Positions 12,553-25,223 of a stretch of 64,000 bases of DNA are shown here, in pieces. A model generated the notes under the pieces. It saw nothing but the letters and a program-made list of their open reading frames with translations, was not told the DNA's origin and did not search any database. This DNA comes from Zerene cesonia (lineage: Eukaryota > Arthropoda > Insecta > Lepidoptera > Pieridae): the NCBI RefSeq assembly GCF_012273895.1, contig NW_024045135.1, forward strand, positions 372,001 to 436,000. The letters run 5' to 3'. The first letter of the stretch is position 1; every line of letters starts with the position of its first letter. A program made the translations under genes and the position numbers.

Positions 12553-12731
12553 TCTAATATATAAAATTCTCGTGTCACAGTTTTCGTTGCCATACTCCTC
12601 CGAAACGGCTTGACCGATTTTGATGAAATTTATTGTGCTTACCCGGTATCTATGTGAATCGGCCAACATCTATTTTTCATCCCCCTAAATGATCAGAGTA
12701 AGGCAGTACAGCGTTTGCCGGGTGCAGCTAG
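12553..12731 (+). mobile_element. Helitron-like element, family B, unit 2 of tandem dimer
   Basis: Also exactly 179 bp. It differs from unit 1 at about seven positions by eye and is followed by T. Together the pair behaves as one insertion: A before unit 1, T after unit 2. The orientation is head to tail. Confidence 0.85.
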
Positions 12732-13088
12732 TTGTTATTATAATTATCATATTACGGTTGACCATAACATCTTGATTCAGTTCGACCGCTAACAATACGA
12801 TATGAGACAAGATGCTGTGAATGTTTTCATTTGATAATTAATTTAAAAGATCAGTAGGCATATTCATTAAATGGATTCATACGTTTTCAATTTAATTTAC
12901 AATGTTTTATTAATATTTGAAATATAAAAATTATGAAGTTATACACTCGTTTGCATATGGAAATGGGAGTAAACACTATAATATATTGTTTGTTTGCTCC
13001 AATGTCTAAAAGGATGGTTTTGCCCGTTTTCTTCGTGATACCAAGATATATAATTATGCTAGTGATGCTATCGAAAGTATTTAAATCT
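12732..13088. other. non-coding, nothing recognised
   Basis: AT-rich spacer with no exon, RNA gene or named repeat. Confidence 0.5.
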
Positions 13089-13330
13089 ACACCAATATTA
13101 TAATGCGGAAACTTTTGTATTTTTGTATGTTTGTAACGTTTTCACACAAAAACCACTGGCGCGATTTCAAAATCGCTGTAAAATTAGTTCAACAATAATA
13201 GGAAAAATGAATCACACATTTATTTATACAGTGAAATATAAAAAGGGGTAGCTACAATTATGACGCGAGTTTTCCGCGAAATTATCCCGGGAACACAATT
13301 CCCAGAAACGGATGAGAGGAAGGAAAATTA
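13089..13330 (+). mobile_element. Helitron-like fragment with ACCAATATTATAATGCGG start
   Basis: The 5' part resembles family A (TATAATGCGGAAACTTTTGTA, then ACAAAAACCACTGG). The interior diverges to GACGCGAGTTTTCCGCG and CCCGGGA blocks. A reverse relative lies at 39,250-39,420. The end is not defined. Confidence 0.4.
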
Positions 13331-13854
13331 TATTATGAATCATTAATATAATACGGCTTTGGAAAAGATATTAATTTTCTTAATATAATAAACCAGTGGT
13401 CTACCACCACTTAGCCAGAGTTACGTATTAAATATTACCTATAACGATATATACGAATCAAAGATCACGTGCATATTAACCGGTGAAAGAATTTTAAGTA
13501 TCGTTTCTAACCGTTTAACAACCGTCAAACAAAAAAACAAACAAACTCTTCAGCTTTTCATAATGAGTATAGAAATATTGACATATAGTATAGATTGAAT
13601 AGTATAGATTGAAATACAATATAATTGTCGAGTATGTTTTGCCAATGCATTTAATAGATATTGTATTTGAAAATGCCTAACAAGTTACTCTAGTCAAACT
13701 ACATAAATACCGTAAATAAGATTTAGGTTAATGTCAGTATTATTTAAATACTTATGAAAAATGTTATCAGTTATCGTCTTTATTATATACGAATTTCATA
13801 AGGGTTAAATGCATCTTACATCTTACTTCCTACTATCTTACTAATCCTACTAAT

Positions 13855-14053
13855 TCCTACTAATATTATAAATGCGAAAGTTTGTAAGGATGTGTGTATG
13901 TTTGTTGGTCTTTCAAGCAAAAACTACTGAACCGATTGCAATGAAATTTGGTACGTAGATAGCTGGACAACTGGAATTACACATAGGCAACTTTTTATCC
14001 CGATATTCCTACGGGAAACAGACTTACGCGGGTGAAACCGCGGGACGCAATAG
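13855..14053 (+). mobile_element. Helitron-like element, family A, 3' end mutated
   Basis: Full-length layout as at 10,239, but the terminal CAGCTAG has become CAATAG. The 5' tip again has extra TCCTACTAAT units immediately upstream (from about 13,842). Confidence 0.75.
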
Positions 14054-15196
14054 TGTTCGAAATTTAAGGAATATTCAAAATAACTGACATATCAGCTGTT
14101 GGAAACAAATTCGTTATTTAAAATAATCGGGATTTAATTTTAATAATTACAGCACATCCTAGCTAATAGTTTACACATAATTAACAATGATGTATAAGAG
14201 CATAAAAACAACAATGACCTAACATCCGCAGTTTAACATTTAACGAAACAAAACTAGAAAAGTAAATCAACCAAGTTACCTGCGGCCGTAGATTTCACAT
14301 TTAATCTTCTAGTTCACGTATCCTTAACCCAGAACGTTTCCACAAATAAACAAACACATAAATCCACAAACTGAAAATTATTCCCTGTACCAGGATGACA
14401 TAAACACAAGAACGCATCGACGGAACACGACCAATCGGTTTGCGCGCCAACGCGGTACTACCCGGCTTGTTGAAACTTGAACAAAACCAGTTTGCTTGAA
14501 CAATATAGTATAGCACTCGTTGTATTGCTGATTTTCCCAACTAAGCCTTTACCAGTCTCTTCACTTAAAGAGCAGTGAAATGACCACAATGAATTAACAT
14601 CGCATTTAGATTCATTGTAACCAATTCGGTGCAAGATCTAATTGCCGATTGGCAAATATTTTACTTATAATAAATAGGAAGTGATTTATCATGATACGTT
14701 TGTAGTGTAATCGAACTATCGCTTACAAAATATATTACGTTCAGCCCACTTTTTAATATTCATGAATATTGTTTAAGACGTGTTACAAGCTAAGCTATTG
14801 CATTATTATTTATGAAACTGGTAAAGTTACGGGGACGTGTACAAATTGCAGAGCCAGAACCGATTCGAAACACCACGAAACTAAGAATTTCTGTGTACGC
14901 GTATATCCACTATGCCTAAGCATTCTTTCAAACCTGTTTCGGGATTTTAAACAAACATTCAATTGTAGTATTGTGCAATGGTTCTGAAGGATGAACACAA
15001 AACACATACAATAAATTATACCTAGTTCTACAATAAAATACATATAACGGCTATTATTTGATAGATGTCTATATTATAAATAATATCAAATTAGCCTAGT
15101 ATTTATGTATAACCCTTACTTGAATGAGAAATTTTGAAAATCCCGCTTCGTGATCAAATTTTTTTTTTTACATCAAAATTTTTCAATATTAAAGCC
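14054..15196. other. non-coding, one unassigned minus-strand frame
   Basis: A 79-codon minus-strand frame at 14,301-14,540 begins with ATG, has more balanced base use than its surroundings, and ends in a hydrophobic stretch followed by basic residues. I do not recognise it, no splice partner is visible, and I do not call it a gene. The rest is AT-rich with no signals. Confidence 0.4.
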
Positions 15197-15399
15197 CTAG
15201 CTGCGCCCCGCGGTTTCACCCGCGTAGGTCCGTATCCCGTAAGAATATCGGGATAAAAAGTTGCCTATATGTTATTCTAGTTGTCCAACTGTACGTACCA
15301 AATTTCATTGCTATGGGTTCAGTAGTTTTTGCGTGAAAGAGTAACGAACACACAAACATCCTTACAAACATTCACATTTATAAAATTAGTTTAGTAGGA
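15197..15399 (-). mobile_element. Helitron-like element, family A
   Basis: Reverse-oriented, near full length. The CTAG end is at 15,197-15,200 and the GC-rich hairpin lies just inside it. The 5' end finishes ...TTTAGTAGGA before a T. The base outside the 3' end is C rather than A, so that edge may have mutated. Confidence 0.7.
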
Positions 15400-18300
15400 T
15401 TTCAATGTTAAAGAACTAAAAATTAAACCCTTATTTTAAATGTTACTTTAAGGTGATTCTTCTGTCTTCTAATTAGCCTCAGCCCGCGGAATATACCAAT
15501 AAAAGTAATAGGATAGTATGGTTATTAGAGAAGTTATGATTTAGATTTCATTGTTAATCATTGCGCTCGTATATAGCATCTACACATTATATTCCATTGA
15601 TAGTATACCCAAATGTTTTCTTCCTTTGCTTTCCATAACATAAAACTAATTTATACGGCCTTATTACCCAGTGTACGCGGATGCGCGCGGAAGTATTAAC
15701 GGAAGCTCCCAATACCTTATAACGCACGGTGGGAAACCTTAGGCGATTTGTTGTTGCGCCATATTCGGTGCTTGTAAGGTACTGCTGTATAGGGCTGTAC
15801 TTTGACGGAAAGAAAGGCAAGTCATTGTAACAAATGATATGGATGGAAAGTGTTTGCCCACTACATCGCCAAATACGATGATATCAGTATGAGTCACCTG
15901 GATTGCCAATTGGACGCACTGTTTGGGTGCGGATGTGTGACGGAGGAAAAAATATATGATTCATTTATGTGTTTTCTATAGACTAACGTTACCAACGAAT
16001 TCACTTAAAGCTCTCAAAAAATAAAATGTATATAGATACTGAATGAAATTTGGATAAATGAATGTAATATTAAATAAACCTAGAACTTTATATTATTAAG
16101 AGCAAGGGTTTGAATTCATGGAAATGACTTATAGATAGAAAGAACATGTTGATGAGGTGATGATTTCGTTGAATATAGAGATTGAAATAAATCACAAATA
16201 ATGCTATTAATTTACAGCAGGGGCAACTAAAATAGAAACATCAGAGATGAATGACACTAACATTGACTTTATCAATATAGTACACCAACAGTTGCACCAG
16301 CAACCGCCACATTTCTGGCAGCCCTAATCGCTTGGCCCATGTCCGCTATAACCGGTCGACCTAGGTTAATTCAGGCTACAATTATCTATAACAGTTACGC
16401 AATTTTAAAATGTATATAGATAACAAATGCATTAGATTTGTGGGACAGTGAAGGCCTTGTGTTTTAGATAATTCGTATTCAATAATTCGATTGCAATAGA
16501 GAAGTGGTTTATGACATATATTTTAAGCTTGCAAATTCACACTTCTAGTATATCATGATTATCATATTTTTTTTTCAGCAAATTTAATAATTTGTTTTTA
16601 AGTTTCCGTCCATCAGACTCATCAATGTTTTCTCTAGGATAAGTCATGTATAGTAATAACGATTGATGATTTTCGCAGTTAAAAAAAAATAAAAACATAA
16701 TATAGCAGTGAGTTACTAGATATTCTCAAAAAACAGGGTCAGAAGCACACTAGATCATAGAAGAGCACATTATAATTTTGAAGATCTTGTTTTTATTTAC
16801 TTCTTCTTTAGACGCAATTATTTTATTTACTATTTGAAGTAATATCTCCATCTGATTAATATATTATGCATGCTTACAACAAGCAAAATGTATTAGATAA
16901 GAGAGCGCCGTCGGTTTACATGTAACGATCCTAATGCTACATCATACACTTGAAGTTTTCTTTCCACACATTATATAACTTCTCAATGAAAATCTGTTCT
17001 GGTCAATGCTATTGCTGAATGATATAAAAATCCACATAGAATATCATGAAGACAGGTAGTATGATGAATTTACATAAAAGCTGTTGATACGTCGGTGGAG
17101 GGAGACATACCTGCAATGGCATATATAGATGTAGGTCCTTAGAAAAACACGCTTAGCCATAAATTAACACGATTCCGTATACGAATAAAGTAAATCAGGT
17201 TTAAAGTCACTTGCCGCGGTGTCCCTGACCTGACCTAGTATTCAACGCATTATGCTAGCCCGGTCAAATATCCTAATTTTTAAACGAATCTCTTGATTAG
17301 GGTAATTGAAGTCCAAGGTTAGTTTCGATGGTCGGAGGGCACGGCATTATCAACACACGAATGTGTTTTATGTATTTATTATTCACGAATCTTTGTACGA
17401 AATGTAACATAAAAAAATAATAACAAAAAGGCTTTCAAACCAAGCGAATTATATAAGTGAATGTTTATTATTATCTGATCTATTTTGCTGAATAACCTGC
17501 TTAATTTTAATTAAATTTATTAGATTTCTCTCGAAATACCTCGCTCCCTCTCAATAGAAGATTTCAATTACGAGTTGTAAATGTTATTTATGCGTTCTTA
17601 ATTATTCCGTAAGTCCCTATAAACAAAATCTACGCGTGTATACCTTCGGTATGACTGCCTCTATTATAAAATTAAAACTTCAAATCCATGCGTAGTTATG
17701 ACAAGTTTGTGATTAGGTGAAAAAAAATAATAGAGAACCTCATTAGTTCGTTATGAAATAAATAGACTAGACTAGAATAAGAAGCACCTTTATTGAAAGC
17801 AGCATTTATATTTTTTTATTAGAAAACGATTTGATAGAGGAATTTTTATAAAGGAACTATTAAAGTTACACTTCATCAATAGAAACGCATAAATAACATA
17901 ACTATCGCCTTTCAAACAATTCTTTTAGCGCGAAACAATTTATTACGTACACGGATTTCAGTTATTTTCCTCGCTTTCATTATTTCGCTATACCCATATC
18001 GTATTTTGCAAAGAGGAAATTTCAAAACACTACAATCAGTGTATTATACAATCGGATTGTAAACAGTATCAAATATATCGAATATACGAGCTCGCGATAC
18101 GAGTTGAATATCGATTCCACAATCCAATTAGGGAATCTGTGGTCACGTGTTATAGTCTATGGTCGTTACTGGGTGGAAAATTTGTATTTGCACAGAATCG
18201 AACATTATGTTTTATTTTTAAATACATGTGTGGGTGGCAAGCATGGTTCGTCGAGAAATGGAGCACGCACACATCAGTTTATTTCGTAACTAGTTGTGTT

Positions 18301-19501
18301 CGTCGGTTTCAGTCGCCTTATACGTTTTCTCTCTTTTGGCAACATTATTCATTGCTGCCCCACTCCTATTAGCTGTGATACTATACAGCCTTTATCTATT
18401 AATGAACTATCCAACACAAAAAAAAAAAATTAAATTCGAACCAGACTTTTTGTCTATAGCGCGATCAACTAAAGAAAGAAACAAATTATACAGTATCATG
18501 GTATTACTAGCCGTTGCCCGCAGCTTCGCCTGCGTTGTTAAGTAAATTTAAGTTGTTCAGTTTACAATGTAGGAGTATATATAGTCTTGAATTAATTATG
18601 CAACTATTTATTATTTCCACAATCTACTTAAATACAAGCCACATTGAAATTTTGCAACCTTGGTATGTGTGAAACTAATTTTTATCGATGCATGTGGGTG
18701 ATCTCGTTTATCAGAACAGATGACGTGTTTTCTTTTAAAAATAACCAATCCAAAATTACAGGTTTAGTAGAGCTTACACCACATCCTCAATTGAGATAAG
18801 GGCTTAACTAATTTTGGGTACCTTAGCAGGAAGCGTGTTTTTGCTTTTTAGACTATAAAAACGGTATGGTGAAACAACAAACCGTCTTTTTACAACAAAC
18901 AAATAAACGAAAACCCTTTTTTAATTTAATTACGTCGTTTTATCCCTTTTGACCGGTATCCCGTTTCGAAGCCTATTTGTGTCATTGCTTTTCTGTTTGC
19001 TTCTGAGACAATTGTCTTTTTGTAGCCACGTAAAATTTAGATGTTCATTTTCACTACTATATCTATGCGAACCTTCGAACATAAACATCCTCACAAAACA
19101 AAACTCAATAACTACCTACATCCAATAAAAAAACGAACAAAACGTATATTCAAAAGTCTAAACTAAACTCGTTAAAATGTCGCACACATGCAAGAGTAAA
19201 AGTTTTATTCCGTTCAAAATTAAATCGTCATCAATACGGGCGGATATTCCAATAGCAATTATCGAAGATCTCGCTGAGCATTGTTGACGTACAATCAGCC
19301 GATTGACCGTTACAAATTAACTTTCTACGTAAGGAAATAACGTAAAAGTGAACACGTGACACGTATAGCAATCAGAGCGAGCTGAAATTAGTCTGTTGAC
19401 TTCCTAATTACTTATTTGCATTTATAATTTCGAAGGAGCCATAACAATTCTGTTTTGTGAATGTGGTGTCGTTTTGGGTGGAAATTCTATAATATAAAAT
19501 G
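15400..19501. other. non-coding, nothing supported
   Basis: AT-rich DNA. At 18,294-18,545 a frame without ATG encodes a hydrophobic run and then enters a Helitron-like tail near 18,508 (ACTAGCCGTTGCCCGCAGC). I treat both as non-genic. No exon chain, tRNA or rRNA is visible. Confidence 0.5.
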
Positions 19502-19672
19502 TCATCATCATCATTGTCAGCTCACATTTGTTTCCATTGCAGGGACAGTGGGTTCCCATGAGGGTTCAGGCCATGATCCACCACGCTGGCCAAGTTCGCG
19601 TTGGTAGATGTCACGTGTCTTCGAGGTGCTTGTTGATGGATATGCCCGTTTTCTCACTATGTGCACCGGTTT
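19502..19672 (-). mobile_element. tRNA-derived SINE family 2, 5'-truncated copy
   Basis: Reverse complement of the 3' half of the element at 57,209-57,522, sharing the GGTTCAGGCCATGATCCACCACG region and the terminal (CAT)n, read ATG/GAT repeats on the sense strand. The tRNA-like head is absent. Confidence 0.7.
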
Positions 19673-22600
19673 GAGCATGGATCATGTGGATGACGTGATA
19701 AATTGTAAAATTAATTAAATATATATGTGGCAAATAATACACATACAATAGTACCAAAACATAGCATTATATCTATTAAGCGAACATTGATATTTTTACG
19801 AACGCGTTACGTTTACGCATGCATAAAATTGATTATTCCAAAAAGACCAACACCCTTTCCAAAAAAAGAGGTAACTATAAAAAAATTTTGTATTAAAATT
19901 CCGTCCCAAAGCTTAATACAAGCGCGGGGTCGGCTGTTTAATCACCACAGGCGGCAAATAGTTTCAAAGGCTTGTAATTAAGAGCGAAGTTTCATTTTCG
20001 GTAACCACTTTCACGTTACAGGGATTTCGTTAACAGCGTATACAATTTTGATAGCAAATATGTGAAATATCCGCTTTTGAATATCTTCTTTATGCACCAA
20101 GATATAAGTCTGAAATTCAATTTCAATGAATCGACACCGTCTTTAATTAATTTCCAGCAACAAAAGACAGAGAAATTTATGTATTTTTTTTTAACATCAG
20201 GAATACAATTGATCTTTTTTTAGATCAGATCATTATTTATTGATAAAAAATACACTCGTAGGCGTGAAGGCGCGAAAAATATGCAAAACAATTAAAAATA
20301 TTTACTTAATTAAAGCAAGAAAAAAATTATTACAAAATTTAACATTTTTTCAGAGATTGACCTTTCAATACATATTGCAAATACTATTATTATATATAAT
20401 CTGTACCAGAAATGTGCGTGGGATGAACCTTTAAACAACCCGAGTACCTTTGATGCTAGTCGTATCATGTTGATCTCAGGTTTTCGAGATAAGCTTCTCT
20501 TCTAGTGCCCTTGTACCGCCCACAGGCATTTTTGACATACTTTGGCTAAAGATAGGAAGAATAAGATAGTTCTTATGAGCAGAAGCGAAATTCAATCTTA
20601 ATCAGCAAAACTGAACGAGTCTTGAATAATTGTTTGGGTTCTTGCTAACAACTCATACTATTTAATTCCCTTTTAATGTTTTCGAGAAATGTATAGAAAG
20701 ATATGAAGCGAAATCATTGTCAATAACTTGGTGGAGTTATTATGTTCATATTCACAGCAACTTGTGTCTATAATCTACGGAGAAGTCGATCATGCTAGCT
20801 CAAATTCATCTTGATGATACAGTAAATGAAAAAACCAATAAATAGAAACCAAACACATACACACAAATCGCAATTGATTCGTGGACCTCTTGTTTGCATA
20901 TTCTTCTTTCGTTGATGCTTTTCTGCTTGGTTCCATCGATGTTTTGCAACGCTGAAGGAGTTACAGCGCCACCACATTGGACTCCTCGGAAACCTTACCA
21001 CTTTTGAAATCCGCAAATTGTCGCAATCCGAGAACAATAATTCCCACGTCGCACTTTCCATTTCATTGCGGCCAGCGGCGGAGACAATCAAGAATACATT
21101 AAAGAAAGAAATGTATGCCGAATAAGTGTGCCAATGTGTCGGTACTGAACACCAGCCCGTATCCTAGTATTGCTTAAGAATATTAATAAGGAAAATCGGA
21201 GCTAAACGCATAACCTTATTTTTGAGTAAACTAGATACAGTTGTTACGCAAACTACCAACAATTATATTTAACATGAAGTACCTGCTATTACGTTTACGG
21301 CAAATTTTCAAGCGTGGATGTTAATGTTCAATTTAATTGAGTATTTTAAACAATATGCTTAATAAAGTTGCCTTAATTCAATAAAAATATTTTATGTTTC
21401 AACATTTGAAGAAAGCGAGCCGGGACTTTAAAACGAGGTGTTAAGCGAGACTGGGACATCAGAATTTGTCGAATCTTGCGATCGGAAAGACAGAATCCAA
21501 CAATTACAGACTGCTCTAAGCTCACTTTACAAGGTGATGCAAGATTATGGAAACGCGAAAGCATGATCTGTATACATTTCCTCACCCTCAGTCCGGCGGT
21601 GGTGACCGCTAACCAGGTAAATCCAGCTAGGTTGAGTCTAATATGACAAAAAAGACATTGAATTTACTATTATACGATGATAAAAAACGCATCTAGTTTT
21701 GAAATATATATATTTTTAAAGCATAACCATTTACGTAAAAACAAACCTTGGTTGCTATAAAAAAAGAAATTATAGCTCAATAGTAAAACAATAGATTCTT
21801 CACCATTCACTAGTAGATTGATAAAAATATATCACTCAATTGCATTACTGAAAACGATTTAGAATCAACGAACCGTTACAAACGTGGCAAGTAATAATTG
21901 AACGCTTTAATAGTTTTCACTCAGTGTGGATAACGCGAACTGAAATTGTTGAAAACCATATTAATATTTTTAATGCAAATCATTGTAAGTAGCAATACTT
22001 GGACTGGTCAAATGTCCGAACAATGTGCAAATATACTGTTATCTAATTAATTAACATTAACAGCAAAAAATTTATGATCATTGTTGAATGATTAATTATT
22101 GTAATAGATCTCAACTTTGCTATATAGGGAACTTGTTCTTACGGGGATTAAAATCAAATTTAAACTTAATCGTACTTGTATATGATCATAGGTGATAAGA
22201 AATCTAGATAGAATTTAACCCTTGTACTTTTCCTAGCCTTTCCTCATTGTTGTAGGTGTAGGAGATTCGGCCTATGTTCATATTCTATATTCTGTAATAT
22301 TGCGTTTGTTATGAAAGAATATTGACACTGGAATAATTCTCCAGACAAAACGACCCGAAACCCTTGATTAAGCTCGTACGTTTTTTCGGATCAGAAAACG
22401 AACCTTTCGCGTGCGGTACCCTACAAATGACACAAAAGCCTAAGCACCTTTCACACCATCTTCAAGGTGACCTTTTCGTCATGTAGATGCCGCAAGCCGC
22501 TAAAGGCACTTAATTATCAGCGGAGTCTCTAGCCTTGTTCGCTTCATCGGACCTGTCATGGACGTACAATGAACGCGGAGATTTATGTAACGTAATAGTA

Positions 22601-23529
22601 AGTGGTTGCTTTTCTCGGTACTGACCCATTTGTTTCTGGTAACGCTAGAGCGTTATTATGAATTCATTTTCACACTAGCCTTAGCCATCAGAGCGTGTAT
22701 CGGTTCCTACATAAGAACTTTTTCCGTATTGCATACCATACCTTTTATACCCATATCCGTATTCATTGAATTTGACCCATTTCACGTCGAACACTTTCAG
22801 TAGAATGAAGTATAAAGTGTACAAGAACGTGTGGGGACAAATATATCACGGTTGGTATTAGTGAAAGTATTTTTCATAGAGTATATTATTAGATCGTGTC
22901 AAGTTACGATTTCCCACTTACAAAAAAAAGCTATGGATCATAAATGTAATGAAAGCAATGAATCAGAACGTGCGCTTTAAAGTCAGTAAATTTTTTTAGT
23001 CACTTAATCAAATCACCTTAAAATGTCATTACGGAGTACGCAGTCATAAATCATTAGGAATTAATCATCAATCATTATAAATACAAAACATATTTTGCAA
23101 TGGAACAGCTTCTCATTTGAATGAACTCTGAAAATGGCTTTTTAACTACAAACAATTCGCTTGATTACTGTCTCGAGAACAACCATTGTGGCGCCAGGGA
23201 CGAAGTGTAATAGATAGGTTCAGATTTAACCACGGCACTAATGACAGGGTAATCCAGTGGCGACGCTGAAGCATACCCTTAATGACACTAATCGAAACAG
23301 TTGCAGGTCAATGGTCGATAGAGTAACAATGAATTGTAAACGTGATACAAAGAGATATACGAGAGAAAAGTCTATAAATTAATATGTGAGGACAAAAGGT
23401 TTCATTCCAAATGAATCTTAGGATAAGCATTGTATCGCAATTAAAATGAATTGATGCAAATTGTTATACTGTTAAGGTATGTTAAATAAACAATGCTTAA
23501 TTAACAAATTGAGCATTTTAATGTTCATC
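19673..23529. other. non-coding, nothing supported
   Basis: AT-rich. A minus-strand frame at 20,795-21,091 and a plus-strand frame at 22,606-22,803 have somewhat protein-like composition. They lack a recognisable domain or splice partner, so they are left uncalled. Confidence 0.45.
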
Positions 23530-23606
23530 ATAATTTTCCATATCATTAAAATTATAAACATTTTTAAGTGGTTTCGTCAGTGCGCCAGTATGTTAACCTC
23601 TTCATT
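23530..23606. repeat. 77-bp gap flank, left copy
   Basis: Identical base for base to 24,607-24,683 on the other side of the N-run. The simplest reading is that two contig ends overlap and were scaffolded without being merged. Confidence 0.9.
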
Positions 23607-24606
23607 NNNNNNNNNNNNNNNNNNNNNNNNNNNNNNNNNNNNNNNNNNNNNNNNNNNNNNNNNNNNNNNNNNNNNNNNNNNNNNNNNNNNNNNNNNNNNN
23701 NNNNNNNNNNNNNNNNNNNNNNNNNNNNNNNNNNNNNNNNNNNNNNNNNNNNNNNNNNNNNNNNNNNNNNNNNNNNNNNNNNNNNNNNNNNNNNNNNNNN
23801 NNNNNNNNNNNNNNNNNNNNNNNNNNNNNNNNNNNNNNNNNNNNNNNNNNNNNNNNNNNNNNNNNNNNNNNNNNNNNNNNNNNNNNNNNNNNNNNNNNNN
23901 NNNNNNNNNNNNNNNNNNNNNNNNNNNNNNNNNNNNNNNNNNNNNNNNNNNNNNNNNNNNNNNNNNNNNNNNNNNNNNNNNNNNNNNNNNNNNNNNNNNN
24001 NNNNNNNNNNNNNNNNNNNNNNNNNNNNNNNNNNNNNNNNNNNNNNNNNNNNNNNNNNNNNNNNNNNNNNNNNNNNNNNNNNNNNNNNNNNNNNNNNNNN
24101 NNNNNNNNNNNNNNNNNNNNNNNNNNNNNNNNNNNNNNNNNNNNNNNNNNNNNNNNNNNNNNNNNNNNNNNNNNNNNNNNNNNNNNNNNNNNNNNNNNNN
24201 NNNNNNNNNNNNNNNNNNNNNNNNNNNNNNNNNNNNNNNNNNNNNNNNNNNNNNNNNNNNNNNNNNNNNNNNNNNNNNNNNNNNNNNNNNNNNNNNNNNN
24301 NNNNNNNNNNNNNNNNNNNNNNNNNNNNNNNNNNNNNNNNNNNNNNNNNNNNNNNNNNNNNNNNNNNNNNNNNNNNNNNNNNNNNNNNNNNNNNNNNNNN
24401 NNNNNNNNNNNNNNNNNNNNNNNNNNNNNNNNNNNNNNNNNNNNNNNNNNNNNNNNNNNNNNNNNNNNNNNNNNNNNNNNNNNNNNNNNNNNNNNNNNNN
24501 NNNNNNNNNNNNNNNNNNNNNNNNNNNNNNNNNNNNNNNNNNNNNNNNNNNNNNNNNNNNNNNNNNNNNNNNNNNNNNNNNNNNNNNNNNNNNNNNNNNN
24601 NNNNNN
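23607..24606. other. assembly gap (1,000 N)
   Basis: Exactly 1,000 undetermined bases, a placeholder size. Long open frames reported across it are artefacts of N codons. Confidence 0.99.
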
Positions 24607-24683
24607 ATAATTTTCCATATCATTAAAATTATAAACATTTTTAAGTGGTTTCGTCAGTGCGCCAGTATGTTAACCTCTTCATT
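24607..24683. repeat. 77-bp gap flank, right copy
   Basis: Second copy of the sequence at 23,530-23,606. Normal single-copy-looking sequence continues after it. Confidence 0.9.
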
Positions 24684-24699
24684 TCCTTAATATCTAATA

Positions 24700-25223
24700 T
24701 CTATATATATAAAATTCTCGTGTCACAGTTTTCGTTGCCATACTCCTCCGAAACGGCTTGACCGATTCCTCTGAAATTTGGTAAGCATATTGGGTAGGTC
24801 TGAGAATCGGCCAACATCTATTTTTCATACCTCCAAATGATCAGAGTAAGGCAGAACAGCGATTTTTTTTTTTTTTTTATGTCATATCGGGCAACTGAGC
24901 TGGTGGTTCGCCTGATGGAAAACGATCACCACCGCCCATGAACATTCGCAAATGTAGTGCCTCTGCGAATGCACTGCCCGCTTTTAGTGGGTAAGAGAAA
25001 AGGAACGGATTCATGACAGAAAAGAAGGAATGGACTGGGTCGGGTGAGGAAAAGGAAATAGGCCTCCGGCTCCCCCACTCACCGTACGAAACACAGTGGC
25101 ATGCCACTATTTCACGCCGGTTTTCTGTGGGGATGTGGTACTTCCCCGGTGCGAGCTGGCCCAATTCGTGCCGAAGCGTGCTCGACTCCCACATTAAAAC
25201 CACCGTTTGCCGGGTGCAGCTAG
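24700..25223 (+). mobile_element. Helitron-like element, family B, split by a retroposon
   Basis: The left part (24,700-24,861) and right part (about 25,206-25,223) join to a normal family B element ending GCAGCTAG before T. The 5' end follows an A. The interruption at the GCG/TTTGCC point is a reverse-oriented retroposon, so family B was here first. Confidence 0.8.
24862..25205 (-). mobile_element. poly(A)-tailed retroposon, nested, longest copy in window
   Basis: On the minus strand it ends TGCCCGATATGACAT followed by a 16-A tail, which reads as the T-run at 24,863-24,878 on the plus strand. A minus-strand frame of 108 codons (24,877-25,203) spans nearly all of it. This looks like the C-terminal remnant of a non-LTR retrotransposon reading frame or a chance-open SINE-like family; I cannot decide which. 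Fragments of the same family are at 9,246, 38,837, 47,103 and 51,440. I see no clear target-site duplication beyond a couple of bases. Confidence 0.7.

Noticed and set aside
14301..14540. A 79-codon minus-strand gene
   Set aside because: It has better base balance than its neighbours and a hydrophobic stretch, but no recognisable domain, partner exon or promoter.
18294..18545. A membrane protein exon
   Set aside because: It is hydrophobic as expected of AT-rich DNA, has no ATG in frame, contains an A-run, and reads into a Helitron-like tail.
22606..22803. A 65-codon hydrophobic plus-strand frame
   Set aside because: There is no ATG at its listed start and no family resemblance, and one such frame is expected by chance in this much DNA.
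23479..24690. Very long open frames across 23.5-24.7 kb on both strands
   Set aside because: They are created by the N-run. The real bases at each end code for only a few residues and are the duplicated gap flank.
24877..25203. A 108-codon host gene on the minus strand
   Set aside because: It lies wholly inside a poly(A)-tailed retroposon that has inserted into a Helitron-like element.
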